A stretch of 64,000 bases of DNA. Origin: Comamonadaceae bacterium. Its GTDB lineage: Bacteria > Pseudomonadota > Gammaproteobacteria > Burkholderiales > Burkholderiaceae_C. Shown one piece after another: positions 44,788 to 53,736 of the stretch (position 1 is its first letter; each line of letters opens with the position of its first letter). The stretch lies in NCBI GenBank assembly GCA_027488215.1, contig JAIYCB010000044.1, forward strand, positions 62,001-126,000, in the 5' to 3' direction. The translations under genes and the position numbers were made by a program. The notes beneath the pieces are model-generated. The model was not told the origin of the DNA. It did no database searches and was given only the letters and a program-made list of their open reading frames with translations.

Positions 44788-45095
44788 TGACCGTCACCCC
44801 GATACTGGAAGATGCGTCGCTCGTCGGCGCTGACCGCCTCGCGCCTTTGAGCGAGCGCTCGCTGAGCAAGCTGCGCTGGCGCAGCCGACGCGGATTGCTC
44901 GAGAACGATTTGTTCATCGAGCGCTTTTTCAACCGGCATGCCGCTGGCCTGACGGTTGGACAGGCTCGGGGGATGTATGCGCTGATGGATCTTTCAGACA
45001 ACGATCTCATGGACTTGCTGCTGCGCCGGAAGGAACTGCAGACCGAGATCAGCACGCAAGAGGTGCGAGAAGTCCTGGACATGCTGAGAGCGTGA
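44787..45095 (+). CDS. sdhE: FAD assembly factor SdhE
   Basis: 102 residues from MTVTPILEDASLVGADRLAP; the track start is 24 codons early and lies in sdhB. It contains the RGxxE motif in RRGLLENDLFIERFF, needed for SdhA flavinylation. It overlaps sdhB by one nucleotide and lies 42 nt upstream of gltA. The 20-residue N-terminal extension relative to short SdhE proteins is common in Burkholderiales. Confidence 0.9.
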   Translation: MTVTPILEDASLVGADRLAPLSERSLSKLRWRSRRGLLENDLFIERFFNRHAAGLTVGQARGMYALMDLSDNDLMDLLLRRKELQTEISTQEVREVLDMLRA

Positions 45096-45137
45096 GCCTG
45101 CAAAGGTTCAAATCTGGAAACTTAGAGGAAACCCACC

Positions 45138-46436
<1,299 letters not shown>

Positions 46437-46456
46437 TTGCTTGTCACCTTGCAACG

Positions 46457-46483
46457 AAAGCCCGCCTTGTGCGGGCTTTTTTT
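46457..46483 (+). terminator. Terminator of the sdh-gltA operon
   Basis: AAAGCCCGC, a 5-nt loop, GCGGGCTTT, then further Ts: a perfect 9-bp stem 20 nt after the gltA stop. Confidence 0.92.
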
Positions 46484-46502
46484 CGGCTAAAGATCTGCGG
46501 AA

Positions 46503-47600
46503 TCAAACGATCCGTCCAAGCCGCCACCAGGCCCAGGCGCAACCCCAGCACACCAGCAGCATGCCCAGCAAGGCGCACAAGGCCGAGACTTCGGTGCGCC
46601 GATGCTTTTTGAGCACGATCTTGCTGCTCAGGGACTCGTAAATCTTGACCAGGTCCTGGCGGTTGTCAGCGCTGAAGTATTCAGCGCGGGTGATTTCGGC
46701 GATTTTTTTCAAACTGGCCTCGTCCAGCTTGACCCGCATTTGCATGCCTTGGGCTTTGAGCAATGTGCCCTGGGCCGTGCCCACCCCGACGGTGTAGACA
46801 CGCACCCCCAGGTCGGCGGCCACTTGGGCCATCTTCAGGGCGTCAGGACCTGCATTGCTTTGGCCATCGCTGAGCAGCACGATGGCCGCTGCCGTATTGG
46901 AGCCAGGTGGCACTTTGGGCAGGTTCAACGGTTTGTTTGGCAAGGCATTGGATGGTGCGGTGCCGGTTGCGGCGGGTGATGATCCACCCAGGGGTGTTCC
47001 AGTTGGAGCTTGTGGGTTGGTTTCGCCGTCGATCAGCCCACGCACATCCAGGCCCGAGCCGGGCAGCATGGCGTGGAGCGCTATCACAATGCCACTGCCC
47101 AGGGCCGAACCCGGCTGCAGGCTCAGTTGGTCGATGGCCTGGATGACCAGGTCGCGTTGGTCTGTGGGTGCTTGCACCAGCGCAGCTGCCCCCGCCACGC
47201 TGACCACTCCCAATTTGACTTGGCCAGGTTGCCCCAGCACAAAGCTTTTGGCAGCCGACTGTGCGGCTTCGATGCGGCTGGGTTGTACATCGGTGGCACG
47301 CATACTGCCCGAACTGTCGATGGCCAGCATCACGGTGTCGATGCGGCTGGGCAAGAGCAAGATAGCCTGTGGCCTGGCGATCGCGAAAAGCAAGCCCGCC
47401 AGCCCCAGCAGCACCAGCAGCGCCGGGGCGTGTCGCATGAAGCGCAGGGTGGCCGCACCGGTGTTCATGCTGGCCGAGGGCCACGCCCTTTTCACGCCAC
47501 GGCGCTGCCATGCGATGTACAGGCCCAGCCACAGCGGCAAGGAGGCCAGCAGCCACAACAAGCGTGGCCAGACGAACTGGATCGAGTGCCATTCAGGCAT
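46503..47600 (-). CDS. VWA-domain membrane protein (BatA/BatB-like), first copy
   Basis: 365 residues from MPEWHSIQFVWPRLLWLLAS; the track start adds 18 codons inside the DUF58 gene. Two N-terminal membrane helices, a von Willebrand A domain with the MIDAS motif MLAIDSSGSMRATDV and later LLSDGQSNAGPD, and a C-terminal helix. It overlaps the DUF58 stop by 8 nt. These proteins act with MoxR AAA+ ATPases, probably in envelope protein maturation. Paralogue of the gene at 50690. Confidence 0.87.
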   Translation of the reverse strand: MPEWHSIQFVWPRLLWLLASLPLWLGLYIAWQRRGVKRAWPSASMNTGAATLRFMRHAPALLVLLGLAGLLFAIARPQAILLLPSRIDTVMLAIDSSGSMRATDVQPSRIEAAQSAAKSFVLGQPGQVKLGVVSVAGAAALVQAPTDQRDLVIQAIDQLSLQPGSALGSGIVIALHAMLPGSGLDVRGLIDGETNPQAPTGTPLGGSSPAATGTAPSNALPNKPLNLPKVPPGSNTAAAIVLLSDGQSNAGPDALKMAQVAADLGVRVYTVGVGTAQGTLLKAQGMQMRVKLDEASLKKIAEITRAEYFSADNRQDLVKIYESLSSKIVLKKHRRTEVSALCALLGMLLVCWGCAWAWWRLGRIV

Positions 47601-48663
47601 GGGCACTCCCAGCGACAAAGGGCCGCGTGCTGGTGAAGGGGGCAGCACGACCACCGGTGCTCAATTGGCTGGCGCGTTTTCGCAGTTGTGCAAAACGCAG
47701 CAGGGCTTGGTCCATCGCTTCGTCGGTGTTCAGCTCCAGGCAGTCCACACCGGCTTGGGACAGGCTGCTCAGCAAAGCGGCTTCACGGTCCTGGGCCTGC
47801 TGGGTAAAACGTTGGCGAAATGCGGCATCGTTGCCGTCGACCAGCAGTTGCTCACCCGACTCGGCGTCTTGCACGAGCAGCATGCCGGTGTCGGGCCATG
47901 CCATCTCCAGCGGGTCGCGCAGACGCACCGCCACCACTTCATGGCGTCTGGCCAACTGGGCCAGGCTTTTTTCCCAACCTGGTGGGCTGATGAAGTCAGA
48001 CACCACAAACACCGCCGAGCGCCGCTTGAGCACCGACTGGGCCTGCGCCAGCCAAGGCCCCAGCGCGCTGGTCTGTACGTCGCTGGCATGCACTGGCGTT
48101 TGGCCCGCCTGCAGCATCTGATGCACGATGTGCAGCAAATGCCGCCTGCCGGAGCGGGCGGGTATCACGCTCTGGGCACGGTCTTGTCCAGTGAACAGCA
48201 GCAGGCCCACACGGTTACCGTGTTGTGACAGCATCTTGGACAACACCGTCACAGCGCTGCAGGCCAGCTGGCGCTTGCTGATGGGGCCCGAACCAAAAGC
48301 CACCGAGGCAGAAAGGTCGACCACAAACCAGGCGGCGATTTCTCGGTCTTCCTGGTGTTCGCGCACATACGGGGTCTGCATGCGGGCGGTCACATTCCAG
48401 TCGATGTGGCGCACGTCGTCGTGCGCCTGGTATTCGCGCAAATCGGCCAGCACCAGGCCGCTGCCGCGAAACAGGCTGCGGTAGTCGCCTTGCAGTTGCC
48501 CATCGAGCCGTTTGAGCACGGTCCATTCCAGCCTTTGCAGCCATTGAGCGGCGTTGGGCCAGGACGTGTCTGCGGCGGGCGCGCCAAGCACCGGGCCCTG
48601 GGGCTGCCCGCTGCCAGCGGCAGCCACGGCCTCAGTTCGTTTCTTGCGCAGCCAGCTGAACAT
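47593..48663 (-). CDS. DUF58 domain protein
   Basis: 356 residues. DUF58 signature DYRSLFRGSGLVLADLREYQ, then DDVRHIDWNVTARMQTPYVR and EDREIAAWFVVDLSASVAFG, is a degenerate VWA-like domain. Partner of MoxR and VWA proteins; mechanism unknown. Its ATG lies 32 nt inside the 3' end of the moxR gene, so expression is tightly linked. No membrane helix is obvious. Confidence 0.88.
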   Translation of the reverse strand: MFSWLRKKRTEAVAAAGSGQPQGPVLGAPAADTSWPNAAQWLQRLEWTVLKRLDGQLQGDYRSLFRGSGLVLADLREYQAHDDVRHIDWNVTARMQTPYVREHQEDREIAAWFVVDLSASVAFGSGPISKRQLACSAVTVLSKMLSQHGNRVGLLLFTGQDRAQSVIPARSGRRHLLHIVHQMLQAGQTPVHASDVQTSALGPWLAQAQSVLKRRSAVFVVSDFISPPGWEKSLAQLARRHEVVAVRLRDPLEMAWPDTGMLLVQDAESGEQLLVDGNDAAFRQRFTQQAQDREAALLSSLSQAGVDCLELNTDEAMDQALLRFAQLRKRASQLSTGGRAAPFTSTRPFVAGSAHA

Positions 48664-49681
48664 GGCGGTCCAGAGGTTGACTCGGTGCGGGCACGGCCTG
48701 CAGGATTTTCAGGATCAGCGCATCGGCCGTCATGCCATCAGACAAGGCTTCGTACGACAGCACCAGGCGGTGGCGCAGCACGTCGGGCACCAGGTCGATC
48801 AGGTCTTGCGGCAGCGCGTAAGGCCGCCCGCGCAAGAAGGCCAGCGCCCGTGCACCTTCGATCAGGGCGATGGTGGCGCGGGGGCTGGCACCAAAGGTCA
48901 AATAGGGCGCCAGTTCGGGCAAGCCAAAGCGCAAGGGATCGCGCGTGGCGGCCACCAGTTTCACGGCGTATTGCACCAGGGCCGGGTCCACATAGCCCTG
49001 GCGGCACTGTGCCTGCAGCGCCATGAGTTGTGCGGTGTCGGCGACGGCCGCTGCGGTGGCGGGCATGCCGGTCACGCGTTGCACGATCACGAACTCTTCT
49101 TCCTCGGTGGGGTAGCCCACCAGCACCTTCATCATGAAGCGGTCTACCTGCGCTTCAGGCAAAGGGTAGGTGCCTTCGGTCTCGATCGGGTTTTGCGTAG
49201 CCATCACCAAAAAGGGCCGAGGCACGGCATGGGTTTCGCCCGCAATGGTGACTTGCCGCTCCTGCATGACTTCGAGCAGAGCGCTTTGCACTTTGGCGGG
49301 GGCACGGTTGATTTCGTCGGCCAGCAACAAGTTGGCAAACACCGGTCCCAGCACGGTGCTGAACTCGCTTGTTTTGGGGTTGAAGATCCGGGTGCCCACC
49401 AGGTCGGCAGGCAACAAATCGGGTGTGAACTGGATGCGCTTGAAGCTGCCACTCACGGTTTTTGCCAGCGTGTTCACGGTGAGGGTTTTGGCAAGCCCCG
49501 GCACGCCTTCAATCAGCAAGTGGCCTTGCGCCAGGATGGCCACCAGGATGCGTTCGAGGAATGCATCTTGCCCCACCACCACGCGTTTGACTTCGTAGAG
49601 CACGCGTTCCATCAGCGCGGCGTTGACAGCTGCGCTGTGGGGCGTCTTGCCCTGGTTCCATGCCAATTCAGAGGGGTTCAT
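48632..49681 (-). CDS. MoxR family AAA+ ATPase
   Basis: 349 residues from MNPSELAWNQGKTPHSAAVN. Walker A GVPGLAKTLTVN, Walker B LLADEINRAPAKVQSALLEV, sensor 1 in FLVMATQNPIETEGTYPLPE. MoxR proteins are chaperone-like ATPases working with VWA proteins through MIDAS. Heads the moxR-DUF58-VWA operon. The S1C protease upstream on the same strand ends 29 nt before it. Confidence 0.92.
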   Translation of the reverse strand: MNPSELAWNQGKTPHSAAVNAALMERVLYEVKRVVVGQDAFLERILVAILAQGHLLIEGVPGLAKTLTVNTLAKTVSGSFKRIQFTPDLLPADLVGTRIFNPKTSEFSTVLGPVFANLLLADEINRAPAKVQSALLEVMQERQVTIAGETHAVPRPFLVMATQNPIETEGTYPLPEAQVDRFMMKVLVGYPTEEEEFVIVQRVTGMPATAAAVADTAQLMALQAQCRQGYVDPALVQYAVKLVAATRDPLRFGLPELAPYLTFGASPRATIALIEGARALAFLRGRPYALPQDLIDLVPDVLRHRLVLSYEALSDGMTADALILKILQAVPAPSQPLDRHVQLAAQETN

Positions 49682-49710
49682 GCACAAAGCCTTTCAGGAT
49701 CAGATTGTCA

Positions 49711-50634
49711 TCAAAACGGCGGCATGCCCATACCACCACCCGCGCTTTCAATGGTGGCGGCAAACACGATGCCGATGAAGGTGCGGGCCGAGGTGGGATT
49801 GAGGATGGCGGTCACGATGCCCACCACTTCGCCGGCCATGTTGATCAGGGGCCCACCCGAGTTGCCGGGGTTGGCGGCGGCATCGGCCTGGATCAGGCCA
49901 CGCATCATGGTTTTGCCTTCAGAGCCGAACGACCGGTTCAGGCCCGAGACCACACCGGCCGAGACCGAGGGACCGATGCCGAACGGAAAACCGACCGCCA
50001 CCACTTCGTCACCCGGCTGCAGGTTCTGGCTGCTGCCCAAGGTGGCGGGCTGCAAATCGTCGGGCAGGCGCTTGGCCTTGATCACGGCCAGATCATTTTC
50101 GGGTTGCACACCTATCACCAGAGCCTCTGACTCCGTACCATCGGCAAAAGTAACCTGGATGCGCTTGGCGCCTTGCACCACATGCAAATTGGTCAGGATA
50201 ACGCCTTCTTCCGAGATCACAACACCAGAACCCACGCCGGTGTTTTGCATTTCGCCCTTGGGATTTTTTCTGTCTTCGTCCTGGGTTTGCACACGCACCA
50301 CCGAAGGCGCGATCAGCTGCGCGGCGCGGGCAGCCCGCGAAGGCAGGTCTTGGGTGTTCAGGGTGTGCAGCACCGCCGCGTTGATGTCATCTTGGGTCAG
50401 CCGCTGCGGTGTGCCCGCTTGCCGGGTCAGGGCCCAAGTGAGCGTGGCCGTGAGAAGAGCGCACAGCAGCAACGCAGCCCAAAGCGGCAGGGTTTGAAAC
50501 CGCTGGGTGATGCTGCGAGCGCTGCGGGAGGCCGCGCCTACAGGATGAGTCAACGCCGCTTTTGCCGGTGCAGCAGGCAATCTGACAGCCTCTTGTGCAG
50601 AGGGCTTTCGGCTGTAAAGCGCAGCGCGTTTCAT
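49711..50634 (-). CDS. Membrane-anchored S1C (DegP/HtrA-like) serine protease without PDZ domain
   Basis: 307 residues. A basic cytoplasmic tail of about 48 residues precedes a membrane helix (LPLWAALLLCALLTATLTWA) and the periplasmic trypsin-like domain. The triad is the His in VILTNLHVVQG, Asp in QPENDLAVIKAK, and Ser in ANPGNSGGPLINMAG. It stops shortly after the protease domain (TIESAGGGMGMPPF), so the PDZ domains usual for DegS/DegQ are missing. Proximity to MoxR-DUF58-VWA suggests a joint envelope function; divergent from the second VWA gene. Confidence 0.87.
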   Translation of the reverse strand: MKRAALYSRKPSAQEAVRLPAAPAKAALTHPVGAASRSARSITQRFQTLPLWAALLLCALLTATLTWALTRQAGTPQRLTQDDINAAVLHTLNTQDLPSRAARAAQLIAPSVVRVQTQDEDRKNPKGEMQNTGVGSGVVISEEGVILTNLHVVQGAKRIQVTFADGTESEALVIGVQPENDLAVIKAKRLPDDLQPATLGSSQNLQPGDEVVAVGFPFGIGPSVSAGVVSGLNRSFGSEGKTMMRGLIQADAAANPGNSGGPLINMAGEVVGIVTAILNPTSARTFIGIVFAATIESAGGGMGMPPF

Positions 50635-50689
50635 CGTGGTTGGGGCCTTCGGTGATACAGTGTGCAGACTTCATAGCACGCCGCACAAC

Positions 50690-51763
50690 ATGCACTTTAT
50701 CTGGCCCGAGCTGCTTTGGCTATTGCTGTTGATCCCCCTGTTGGTGGTGGGGTACATCCGGGCTTTGCGCCGCAAACGCACCTCGGTGGTGCGTTACTCC
50801 AGCATTGACCTGATTCGGCCAGCTTTAGGACGGGGGCACCGGATCCGCAGACACATCCCACCTGCGCTCCTTTTGTGCGCCCTGTCTTTGGTCTTGCTTG
50901 GCACCGCCCGCCCCAGTGCCCGGATCTCTTTGCCTGCCGACTACCTGACTCTGGTGCTGGCCATGGATGTGTCACGCAGCATGCTGGCTGAAGACGTACC
51001 GCCCAGCCGAATTGTTGCCGCCCAGCAGGCGGCCAAAACCTTTCTTCAGGAACTGCCACGCCATGTGCGCGTGGCCGTGGTGTCTTTTGCGGGCAACGCC
51101 CAGTTGGTGCAAGGCGTGACGGACCAGAAAGACGAGTTGATGGCTGCCATTGACGGCTTTCAACTGCAGCGCGGCACGGCCACCGGCAGTGGCTTGCTGG
51201 TGGCACTGAACACCTTGTTGCCCGAATCCGCCATTGACTTGGAGTCGGTCTTGTATGGCGCCGAGTTCAAGTCGGGCAAGCTCGAGGCGCAAGGCGGCGC
51301 GCTGTCGGGGCGTTCCCTGGACCAGCGCCCTGACACGGGTGCACAAGCGCCGTCCAAACCGGTGCCTGTGGGTTCGTACACCGCTGGTGCGGTGATCTTG
51401 TTGTCCGACGGGCGCCGCACCACCGGACCTGATCCTGTCGAAGTGGCCAAATGGGCGGCTTCCAAGGGGGTGCGTGTTTACACCGTGGCCTTTGGCACGC
51501 CCAATGGGTTCATACCTGGTTTGGAGGGCTTTTCTTTTTATGCCAAGGTGGACGAAGAGGCTTTGCAAAAAGTGGCCGAAACCACGGGCGCCGAGTTTTT
51601 CAGAGCCACCAATGCAGGTGATTTGGCCTTGATCTATCAGCACCTGTCGTCCAAGTTCACCCTTGAAAGACGCGACACCGAAATCACCGCTTTGCTGGCG
51701 GCGCTGGCCGGGGTTTTGGTGTTGCTGGCCATGGGCTTGTCGATGCGCTGGTTCCGACACTGA
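50690..51763 (+). CDS. VWA-domain membrane protein (BatA-like), second copy
   Basis: 357 residues from MHFIWPELLWLLLLIPLLVV; the track start is 18 codons early. It has the same architecture as the copy at 46503: two N-terminal helices, MIDAS DVSRSMLAEDVPPSR, VILLSDGRRTTGPDP and a C-terminal helix. It is the better-conserved BatA-like member (RRDTEITALLAALAGVLVLL). It diverges from the protease gene over 55 nt. No TPR (BatC-like) partner is present. Confidence 0.87.
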   Translation: MHFIWPELLWLLLLIPLLVVGYIRALRRKRTSVVRYSSIDLIRPALGRGHRIRRHIPPALLLCALSLVLLGTARPSARISLPADYLTLVLAMDVSRSMLAEDVPPSRIVAAQQAAKTFLQELPRHVRVAVVSFAGNAQLVQGVTDQKDELMAAIDGFQLQRGTATGSGLLVALNTLLPESAIDLESVLYGAEFKSGKLEAQGGALSGRSLDQRPDTGAQAPSKPVPVGSYTAGAVILLSDGRRTTGPDPVEVAKWAASKGVRVYTVAFGTPNGFIPGLEGFSFYAKVDEEALQKVAETTGAEFFRATNAGDLALIYQHLSSKFTLERRDTEITALLAALAGVLVLLAMGLSMRWFRH

Positions 51764-51896
51764 CATGCGGTATGCAGACCCGATTCACCCAACGCCATCG
51801 AACACAACGCGAACTTAGCAAACGAGGCAGCATGCCTCTTGTCTGAAGAATCAGCTCAATCCACTTGAGTACAGCCAGCAATTCATCAAGGTGAAC

Positions 51897-52775
51897 ATGA
51901 CCCCCATTGATCCTGAACTTCGGCGCACTTGGCTTTTTGGTCCGGGCGCAGACTCTGCAGCACACGGTGCGATGGTTGCCAGCCCCGCAGATGCGCTGAT
52001 TGCTGACCTCGAAGACTTCACCCCACCACAGCGTCGTCCTCAAGCCCGCGAGAGCATCGCAGCGCTGCTGGCCCACTGGCGCACGGCAGGCAAGGTGGCG
52101 GTGGTTCGCATCAACGACTTGGCTACAGATGGGCTTGTCGATCTGAGTGCGGCCATGCCAGGCCGTCCCCATGTGGTCGCCTACCCGATGGCTGCAAGCG
52201 CTGAACAAATGAGGACATTGCACGAAGCGATCACCGCCATGGAGAGAAACCTTGGCATAGAGTTGGGGACCACTGAAATACTGCCTGTTTGTGAAACCGC
52301 ATTGGGCGTGGTGGACGTGCGCAACATCGTGGCCGGTAGCAGCAGAATCCGTTGCGCTCTGCTGGGCGCTGAAGACCTTGCAGCCGACCTGTGCGCCGAG
52401 CGCCAACCGGATGCCAATGAGTTGGACTACGCCAGGCGTCGTTTCATACTCGAGTGTCGCGCTGCCGCGGTAGAGCCTGTGGATGCCCCTTACACCTTTG
52501 CAGATGCCGAAGGCGCCTTTAACGAGACCCAGTACAGCAGGCGACTTGGGTACCGCAGCAAGTCACTCGTGCGGCCTGACCATGCTGCCCCGCTCAATTC
52601 AGCATTGACCCCCAGCCATGCGGATGTAGATCGCGCCAGCGCCATGGTCACGGCCTTTGAGGCTGCACGCGCTCGGGGCGAGGACCGGACGCTCGTTGAC
52701 GGGCTTTGGGTGGAAGTGCCCACCTACCGCAATGCACTGAGAACGCTAGAGCGGGCACGGCGGCTGACAGCCTGA
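51897..52775 (+). CDS. HpcH/HpaI-family CoA-ester lyase (CitE-like), second copy
   Basis: 292 residues from MTPIDPELRRTWLFGPGADS, with AAGGTG upstream; the track starts two codons earlier at GTG. CitE-like features: DALIADLEDFTPPQRRPQAR, VAVVRINDLATDG, ILPVCETALGVVDVRNI and CALLGAEDLAADL. Probable lyase or thioesterase for malyl- or citramalyl-CoA-like esters; not citrate lyase proper, since citC/D/F are absent. Distinct in sequence from the copy at 38138. Followed by an SDR gene on the same strand. Confidence 0.82.
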   Translation: MTPIDPELRRTWLFGPGADSAAHGAMVASPADALIADLEDFTPPQRRPQARESIAALLAHWRTAGKVAVVRINDLATDGLVDLSAAMPGRPHVVAYPMAASAEQMRTLHEAITAMERNLGIELGTTEILPVCETALGVVDVRNIVAGSSRIRCALLGAEDLAADLCAERQPDANELDYARRRFILECRAAAVEPVDAPYTFADAEGAFNETQYSRRLGYRSKSLVRPDHAAPLNSALTPSHADVDRASAMVTAFEAARARGEDRTLVDGLWVEVPTYRNALRTLERARRLTA

Positions 52776-52839
52776 GACGAGACCCATCATTGGGCGTGAA
52801 TTTTTCTTCACCCCACCTATCCAAAAACTTAATTCAGCC

Positions 52840-53649
52840 ATGAAAACAGCCAAAAATTTTTCTCCAGTTGTCGTCGTCACCGGAGGCGCTCGCGGTATTG
52901 GTCTGGAGATTTGCCACACTTTCCTCAAGCGCGGTTACCGCGTAGCGGCTCTGGATACAGACAAGGAAACGTTGACCAAAACCAAAGTCCATTTCAACAA
53001 CCCCGACTTCCTCGCGATTCACTGTGATGTGTCCAAGCCCCACCAAGTATCACGCTCTGTCGCTCGAATCGAGAAAAAATTCGGTCGCATCGATTCACTC
53101 GTCAACAACGCTGGCGTCGCCATTTTCAAACCGATACTGGAAGTGACTTGGCAAGATTGGCGCTACATCATGGACACCAATTTGGACGGTGCCTTTTGGT
53201 GCACCCAGTCATGTGCCAAGGTCATGCTCAAAAACGGGGGTGGAAGCGTCGTCAACATTGCTTCGATCTCGGGCCTCAGAGCCAGCACCCTCAGGGTGGC
53301 CTACGGCACCAGCAAAGCGGCCATCATCCACCTCACCAAACAGCAAGCGGCTGAATTGGGGGATGTTGGCATCCGCGTGAACTGCGTCGCTCCCGGACCC
53401 GTGGCCACTGAAATGGCCAAGTTGGTCCACAGCAAAGCCATCATCAAAGATTATCACGACACCATTCCCATGAACCGGTATGGCAGCACAGAAGAAATCG
53501 CCAATGCAGTGGCTTTTCTTTGCAGCCGTGAAGCCAGTTACATCAATGGCCAAACCATCGCGGTCGACGGTGGGTTTGATGCTTCAGGTGTCGGCTTGCC
53601 CACTTTGCGCAAAAATCGCAAAATCGTGTTGCCATCCAAGCAGAAGTGA
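52840..53649 (+). CDS. Short-chain dehydrogenase/reductase
   Basis: 269 residues. Classical SDR: VVVTGGARGIGLEICHTFLK, DSLVNNAGVAIFKP, serine in VVNIASISGLRAS and YGTSKAAIIHLTKQ (YxxxK). It is NAD(P)-dependent; the substrate is unknown. It starts 64 nt after the CoA-ester lyase gene, so they may form a small operon. A short basic tail (LRKNRKIVLPSKQK) extends beyond the usual C-terminus. Confidence 0.87.
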   Translation: MKTAKNFSPVVVVTGGARGIGLEICHTFLKRGYRVAALDTDKETLTKTKVHFNNPDFLAIHCDVSKPHQVSRSVARIEKKFGRIDSLVNNAGVAIFKPILEVTWQDWRYIMDTNLDGAFWCTQSCAKVMLKNGGGSVVNIASISGLRASTLRVAYGTSKAAIIHLTKQQAAELGDVGIRVNCVAPGPVATEMAKLVHSKAIIKDYHDTIPMNRYGSTEEIANAVAFLCSREASYINGQTIAVDGGFDASGVGLPTLRKNRKIVLPSKQK

Positions 53650-53736
53650 TTCCCTTGCCGAATTTGATGGACCTCAATCAGCGAACCAGAATGCAGAAAG
53701 GCATTTGAATTCTCTGCACCCAACCGGAGACTGTAC

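Noticed and set aside
45100-45125. GGTTCAAATC resembling a tRNA T-loop before gltA
   Set aside because: No acceptor, D or anticodon arms can be built around it.
46855-48228. 457-codon plus-strand ORF across the VWA and DUF58 genes
   Set aside because: Antisense shadow that crosses a real gene boundary.
48554-50497. 647-codon plus-strand ORF across DUF58, moxR and protease
   Set aside because: Antisense to three recognised genes; no motif.
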